A stretch of DNA of 9,968 bases, taken from the NCBI GenBank assembly GCA_021106775.1, contig JAIOTL010000201.1:1-9968 (forward strand), in the 5' to 3' direction. The DNA is from Planctomycetota bacterium (GTDB lineage: Bacteria > Planctomycetota > UBA8742 > SKZP01 > JAIOTL01). The notes beneath the pieces are model-generated. The model ran no database searches, was not told the DNA's origin, and worked only from the letters and a program-made list of their open reading frames with translations. The position numbers and the translations under genes are program-made. This document shows positions 6,739 through 9,968 of the stretch, in pieces; position 1 is the stretch's first letter, and each line of letters begins with the position of its first letter.

Positions 6739-6783
6739 TTGGGAATCCAGCGTTACTGGATTCCTGCTTTCGCAGGAATGACA
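6722..6783. repeat. Composite hairpin repeat, copy C (compact)
   Basis: The left arm (6722-6750) has TCCCAA, CTTGA loop, TTGGGA. The right arm (6756-6783), read on the - strand, has CCTGC, GAAA loop, GCAGG. Only 5 bp separate the arms, against 22-25 bp in the other copies, so the whole 62 bp could fold into one long interrupted structure. It overlaps the 3' end of the DUF2752 gene and lies 27 bp from the convergent guaB stop codon, a position suited to ending transcripts from both sides. Confidence 0.92.
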
Positions 6784-6810
6784 AAAGCATTATCTATTTT
6801 TGTCCAGCAA

Positions 6811-8325
6811 TTATTGGTTTGATGTGTAATCGGGCTTCGTGTAGCTGTGCAAACTGTGAACACCACCCTCAAATTGCGCGCTGATACTGCGTTCTTCGAA
6901 TCTGAGTTCGCCATTGTACAGCTTTTTATGCAACTCACCAATTGTCCGACAGCCGGCATCCTGCATTCCAAGTTTCAGCCCTTGCACCATATACGGAATA
7001 AAATCGAGCACAGAACCTCTGTCAACCACGTTTCCGCTGACTCCCTGAGCGACTTTGATATCATCTTCTTCGGTGAAATATCGTTTTCCACCACCTTTTT
7101 GCATCGCTTCAAAACTCGCCATCCCGCGATATTTCTTGACTCTGATGCCGTCTTTGTAGAAATATTCACCCGGACTTTCAGTTGTACCAGCGAACATGCT
7201 GCCCATCATGCCAACAGTTGCACCCACCGCCAGAGATTTCACGAGATAGCCGATGTCCGCGATTCCACCATCTGCAATTATTGCAACACCACTATCTTTC
7301 GCGATGCATGCAGTACGATAAACAGCTGTTGCCTGTGCTCGCCCGACCGCCATTGTTTCCTGCGTGATGCAAATCGAGCCAGGTCCCATGCCGATACGAA
7401 GCGAATCTGCTCCTGCATTAATCAGATTCTGCGCCTGTTCACTTGTTACAACGTTCCCGCCGATAACCTCAAGCTCAGAATATGTTTTCTTGATGTACTT
7501 GATTAAATCTACCTGCCAGACCGAATTCCCCTGCGCGCTGTCGATTACAACAACGTCAAGACCAGATTCAATCAGCACATCGAGCCTATCTCTGTCGGTT
7601 ATATGCGTTGAAATTGCAGCACCGACAAGCAATCTGCCTCGTGAATCTTTGGTGGCAAGTGGGAAATCAAGTGATTTTTTAAGGTCATTACGCGAAACCA
7701 GCGAAACAAGCCTGTTATTTGAATCAACTACCGGCAATTTGCCAATTTTTTTCTCGCGGATAATGTTATTTGCATCTAAAAGCGAAATCCCGTCGGGTGC
7801 CGTAATCAGGTGCTTCCCAAGCGTCATAACTTTGCTGAGCTTGACATTCCTATCCGCAATAAAATCAATGTCCCGATTCGTTACAATACCTACAATTTTG
7901 CTGCCCAACGTGCCGTCTTCGGTTATCGGAATACCGGAAAAACCGTTCTTTTCCTTGATTTCGTCAACGTCAGCAATGCGATTATCAGGTGAAAGCACAA
8001 CCGGTTCAGTAATAAATCCGTTGCGAAATCTTTTAACTTTCTTTACTTCCCTGACCTGCTCTTCAATTGAATTGTTGTAATGAATTATGCCAATGCCGCC
8101 CATAAGAGCGAGTGAAATCGCCATGCGCGATTCCGTAACTGTATCCATTGGCGAGGAAACAAGTGGAATGTTAAGCTTGATATTGCGTGATAATTTTGTT
8201 GAAAGGTCAACGTCATGAGGTGAAAAATCGATGTAACCCGGAAGAATGATTATGTCTTTGTACGTTAAACCTTTACCGCGCTTGAAAAGCTCATCTGCAC
8301 TGAAGCCGTCCTTTTCAAATACCAT
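6811..8325 (-). CDS. guaB: IMP dehydrogenase, eukaryote-like type (504 aa)
   Basis: Oxidises IMP to XMP with NAD, the first step of the guanine branch. The TIM-barrel catalytic domain (about 10-105 and 225-500) is interrupted by a CBS (Bateman) pair (about 106-220). Catalytic Cys319 lies in [16 protein letters not shown] at 352-355 and KYRGM near Arg400 form the phosphate-binding and flap regions. Several stretches follow the animal/fungal enzyme rather than the common bacterial one: [44 protein letters not shown] (Gln427, usually Glu in bacteria) and the tail [14 protein letters not shown]. Most bacteria have DTAHGHS, VIAGNVAT, CTTR and a different tail. The start is supported by AAGGAG just upstream (complement of 8331-8336). 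It is a single - strand gene, convergent with the CD225/DUF2752 pair. Length is usual for the family. Function is near certain; the eukaryote-like affinity is judged from remembered motifs. Confidence 0.97.
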   Translation of the reverse strand: MVFEKDGFSADELFKRGKGLTYKDIIILPGYIDFSPHDVDLSTKLSRNIKLNIPLVSSPMDTVTESRMAISLALMGGIGIIHYNNSIEEQVREVKKVKRFRNGFITEPVVLSPDNRIADVDEIKEKNGFSGIPITEDGTLGSKIVGIVTNRDIDFIADRNVKLSKVMTLGKHLITAPDGISLLDANNIIREKKIGKLPVVDSNNRLVSLVSRNDLKKSLDFPLATKDSRGRLLVGAAISTHITDRDRLDVLIESGLDVVVIDSAQGNSVWQVDLIKYIKKTYSELEVIGGNVVTSEQAQNLINAGADSLRIGMGPGSICITQETMAVGRAQATAVYRTACIAKDSGVAIIADGGIADIGYLVKSLAVGATVGMMGSMFAGTTESPGEYFYKDGIRVKKYRGMASFEAMQKGGGKRYFTEEDDIKVAQGVSGNVVDRGSVLDFIPYMVQGLKLGMQDAGCRTIGELHKKLYNGELRFEERSISAQFEGGVHSLHSYTKPDYTSNQ

Positions 8326-8436
8326 AACCGCTCCTTTTTCTCAGATATATGAGCAATTTTTTCTATTTTGTCAACTACGTTATAAATTTTCTCTGTTATT
8401 TTGTTAGTATTGAGTTTTGTATGAAAACTTAAAAAT

Positions 8437-8517
8437 TGTCATTCCTGCGAAAGCAGGAATCCAGAAAAAATACTGAATATCACTGATTCTGGATTCTCAA
8501 TCAAGTTGAGAATGACA
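8437..8517. repeat. Composite hairpin repeat, copy D
   Basis: The left arm (8437-8464) has CCTGC, GAAA loop, GCAGG, identical to the GAAA arm of copy C. The right arm (8489-8517), read on the - strand, has TCTCAA, CTTGA loop, TTGAGA: relative to copies B and C, one C-G pair has become T-A on both sides. It lies in the divergent gap between guaB and the next + strand gene. Confidence 0.92.
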
Positions 8518-8580
8518 TTAAAAGGTAGTTTTCAAATCCTGACTAGTTTTTTCCCATTAATGGTTTTTGAAAGGAACAAG

Positions 8581-9204
8581 ATGCTGAAAGATGTGCAACC
8601 CGAAATGTTTTATAATGATATTTTTCTCGCTCGCAAGCAGTTTGTAGAGGATGCAGCAAAGGGTATTTTCAATCCGATGCGACTTCTTGAAATGTCCGGC
8701 AGACTTTCTGCCATGCTCGCAACTTCAGGACCTGCAGGGATAAATGTTTCCCCGTTTATGATTTCATTTCTTCCGAAAAAGGAGAAATTGGCGGAAACAA
8801 ATATGAAAATCAAAGAATATATGTCTGCTCCAGGACCGAAGAATATGCAGACCGGCACGAAATTTATCCTTGATGTGCTATACGATGAGGAAATTCTCGA
8901 ACCCATGACATTTATCACACATTTGATGAATAAAGGACATACATACGAAAATGTGCTTGATAACGGCAACATGGCACTTGGTTTCATCATCCCGCCCGAT
9001 AAAGGTGCTTACGAAGTCCGTGCTAAGGGACGCATTGAGGAAACGGGTGAATACTACGATTTTGCCAATCTCGCTCACGATGTAATTCACGTTAAGCCAC
9101 ATGACAAGGCATTCCACGACTGGTGTCCTGCACTTATCATCGAGGTTACTGAAATTTACGACAATTCGTATAAGAGCCTTGGAAAGAAAATATATCCCTG
9201 TTAG
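8581..9204 (+). CDS. Putative PNPOx-like FMN-binding split-barrel protein (207 aa)
   Basis: The pattern resembles the pyridoxamine-5'-phosphate-oxidase-like split-barrel superfamily. An early strand reads SAMLATSGPAGINVSPFM (43-60); THLMNKGHTYENVLDNGNMALGF (113-135) recalls the family's 'K..NL..NP.VAL' strand; YEVRAKGRIEETGEYYDFA (144-162) and ALIIEVTEIYDNS (184-196) match the later strands. Such proteins bind FMN or F420 or haem and are diverse in function, so no substrate can be given. About 20 extra residues (65-100) interrupt the usual strand spacing. The start at 8581 is chosen because AAGGAAC (8571-8577) precedes it; longer in-frame starts at 8506 or 8560 lack such a site, and 8506 lies inside a repeat. 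The TAG stop codon is completed by the first base of the inverted-repeat element at 9204, so the C-terminus may have been shortened. The family call is an inference from remembered sequence pattern. Confidence 0.6.
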   Translation: MLKDVQPEMFYNDIFLARKQFVEDAAKGIFNPMRLLEMSGRLSAMLATSGPAGINVSPFMISFLPKKEKLAETNMKIKEYMSAPGPKNMQTGTKFILDVLYDEEILEPMTFITHLMNKGHTYENVLDNGNMALGFIIPPDKGAYEVRAKGRIEETGEYYDFANLAHDVIHVKPHDKAFHDWCPALIIEVTEIYDNSYKSLGKKIYPC

Positions 9205-9383
9205 GTTGTGTCCCGTAAGTATTTTGAGAGTATATTTTGTCAGATTTGTGCAAGGTTCGGAATCGAGGATTAAGAAACGCCGCAGACGTAGCATAAGCTA
9301 CATTGAGGATGTTTTGAGTGAAGAGATTTCGAAAATTGTGTGAAGCTGGCGAAATTGACCCAAAAAAGTTATGGGACAGAACC
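9204..9383. mobile_element. MITE-like element with 23-bp terminal inverted repeats
   Basis: The left end (9204-9226, GGTTGTGTCCCGTAAGT then ATTTTG) and the reverse complement of the right end (9361-9383, GGTTCTGTCCCATAACT then TTTTTG) match at 19 of 23 positions. The element is 180 bp with no transposase. Inside is a small hairpin GTAGC-ATAA-GCTAC (9288-9301), with GAGGAT repeated on either side (about 9255 and 9305). No clear target-site duplication is visible. It is probably a non-autonomous derivative of an insertion sequence whose full copy is elsewhere. It fills most of the gap between the PNPOx-like and hydrolase genes. Confidence 0.72.
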
Positions 9384-9390
9384 CAGTGAT

Positions 9391-9418
9391 TTGTGCAAAC
9401 GGAAATACCAAGCATAAT
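9391..9418 (+). promoter_or_regulatory. Possible promoter for the cysteine hydrolase gene
   Basis: TTGTGC (9391-9396) and CATAAT (9413-9418) are separated by 16 bp, just after the right end of the inverted-repeat element. The predicted transcript would start near 9425, with a leader of about 16 nt including the GGAG site. Confidence 0.35.
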
Positions 9419-9440
9419 GCGTTAATGACCTGGAGAGATA

Positions 9441-9968
9441 ATGATATTCCAAGCCAAGCTCGAAATTTTTCATCCACTCAGACGCAGCATTCTCGTGGTC
9501 ATTGACCCACAGAATTACTTTGTTAACGAGTTTACTCAGTCATTACCGGGAAAAATATCGACACTGCTTGGCTCAGGCGTGTTTCCGCACTACAGAATCA
9601 CACAGTTCATAAATCTTACGAATTCCTCGCATGAAAAGTTTTTATCATGGAATCAGATGAAATCAGGCAGAGAGATTGAAATCGTCTCTGAGCTTGAAGA
9701 ATTCACCCACGACAAAACCTTGATAAAGCACTCTTACTCGATTTTTACTCCAGAATTCGAATCAGTTCTGAAATCCAAAGATGTTGAGAACATATATTTT
9801 ACTGGCTTTGACACCGAAGTCTGCATATTGATAAATGCATCAATTGCGTACGACAAATGTTTTGAGCCGTTTATTCTGACGAAATATTGTGCGTCGCATA
9901 CGGGAACATCTGAGCATCTTGCTGCCTTGCTTGTGCTAAGCCGGATAATCAGGCAGCACGGACTTGTA
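9441..9968 (+). CDS. Isochorismatase/nicotinamidase-superfamily cysteine hydrolase, 5' part
   Basis: Open to the right edge; 176 residues are visible. Fold signature: SILVVIDPQNYF with Asp22, KHSYSIF with Lys96, and FTGFDTEVCI with Cys128. This reproduces the Asp-Lys-Cys catalytic triad in its usual order and context (strand + D.Q..F; K..YS.F; TG...[DE].C). Members hydrolyse amide or ether-like bonds in small molecules (nicotinamide, isochorismate, carbamoylsarcosine and others). The nicotinamidase metal-site pattern D.H after the first motif is not evident, so nicotinamidase itself is unlikely and the substrate is unknown. ITQFINLTNSS (53-63) corresponds to the strand that normally carries 'T.D.H', here degenerate. 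The start at 9441 is supported by GGAG at 9432-9435. No signal peptide is seen. The visible part is close to the usual family length of about 180-210 residues, so little is missing. Confidence 0.82.
   Translation, partial: MIFQAKLEIFHPLRRSILVVIDPQNYFVNEFTQSLPGKISTLLGSGVFPHYRITQFINLTNSSHEKFLSWNQMKSGREIEIVSELEEFTHDKTLIKHSYSIFTPEFESVLKSKDVENIYFTGFDTEVCILINASIAYDKCFEPFILTKYCASHTGTSEHLAALLVLSRIIRQHGLV

Noticed and set aside
6847..7506. 219-codon open frame on the + strand inside guaB
   Set aside because: Antisense shadow of a conserved gene, with composition-driven His/Cys/Ser-rich nonsense and no start signal.
3774..8325. purF and guaB both exactly 504 codons, both purine genes, flanking a small module
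   Set aside because: Lengths are normal for each family and the sequences are unrelated; opposite strands exclude an operon. Treated as coincidence.
8344..8374. TTGACA complement (8369-8374) with a TATATC complement (8344-8349) as a guaB promoter
   Set aside because: The -35 is perfect but the spacing is 19 bp, the -10 is poor, and the predicted start would leave only about 12 nt before the ATG. Not strong enough to annotate.
3577..8517. The four hairpin elements as a CRISPR-like array
   Set aside because: They are over 1 kb apart, in intergenic gaps, in both orientations and without regular spacers; dispersed repeats, not an array.

Overview
The window comes from a bacterial chromosome with low-to-medium GC, probably an anaerobe. 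The left edge carries the end of a ferredoxin-dependent 2-oxoacid oxidoreductase beta subunit (KorB type), an enzyme typical of anaerobic or reductive metabolism. The genes are well-spaced singletons or pairs with Shine-Dalgarno sites, and the intergenic regions are littered with small palindromic repeats. I cannot fix the phylum from sequence alone. An anaerobic lineage around the FCB or Cloacimonadota groups would fit, but that is a guess.

Layout, left to right: (1) the C-terminus of korB, + strand. (2) About 470 bp without a gene, holding two degenerate repeats, then a strong promoter driving an AT-rich two-gene unit (a 56-aa charged protein and a 179-aa membrane-anchored protein) of unknown function. 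The second gene overlaps tail-to-tail with (3) a long M29-family metallo-aminopeptidase on the - strand. (4) purF (first committed step of purine synthesis), + strand. (5) A two-gene unit encoding a zinc-ribbon/CD225 (dispanin) membrane protein and a DUF2752 membrane protein, + strand. (6) guaB (IMP dehydrogenase, guanine branch), - strand, with a strikingly eukaryote-like sequence. (7) A putative PNPOx-like split-barrel flavoprotein, + strand. (8) A 180-bp element with terminal inverted repeats, MITE-like. (9) A cysteine hydrolase of the isochorismatase/nicotinamidase superfamily, + strand, running off the right edge.

Functionally, purF and guaB both belong to purine nucleotide synthesis but lie on opposite strands with an unrelated membrane-protein pair between them, so they are not an operon. 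The aminopeptidase and the Kor enzyme would suit amino-acid/peptide fermentation. The rest is poorly characterised.

The clearest non-coding signal is a family of four composite hairpin elements. Each has one arm of each of two hairpin types (GAAA-loop and CTTGA-loop) in inverted orientation, and differences between copies are often base-pair compensating. They sit at 3577-3658, 5298-5376, 6722-6783 and 8437-8517, one in nearly every intergenic gap of the central region. A second family (GGTAG-ended, two copies) and the TIR element complete a repeat-rich landscape. I found no CRISPR array, tRNA, rRNA or transposase gene. I see no complete undescribed multi-gene system; the AT-rich pair at 812-1511 is the best candidate for something uncharacterised.
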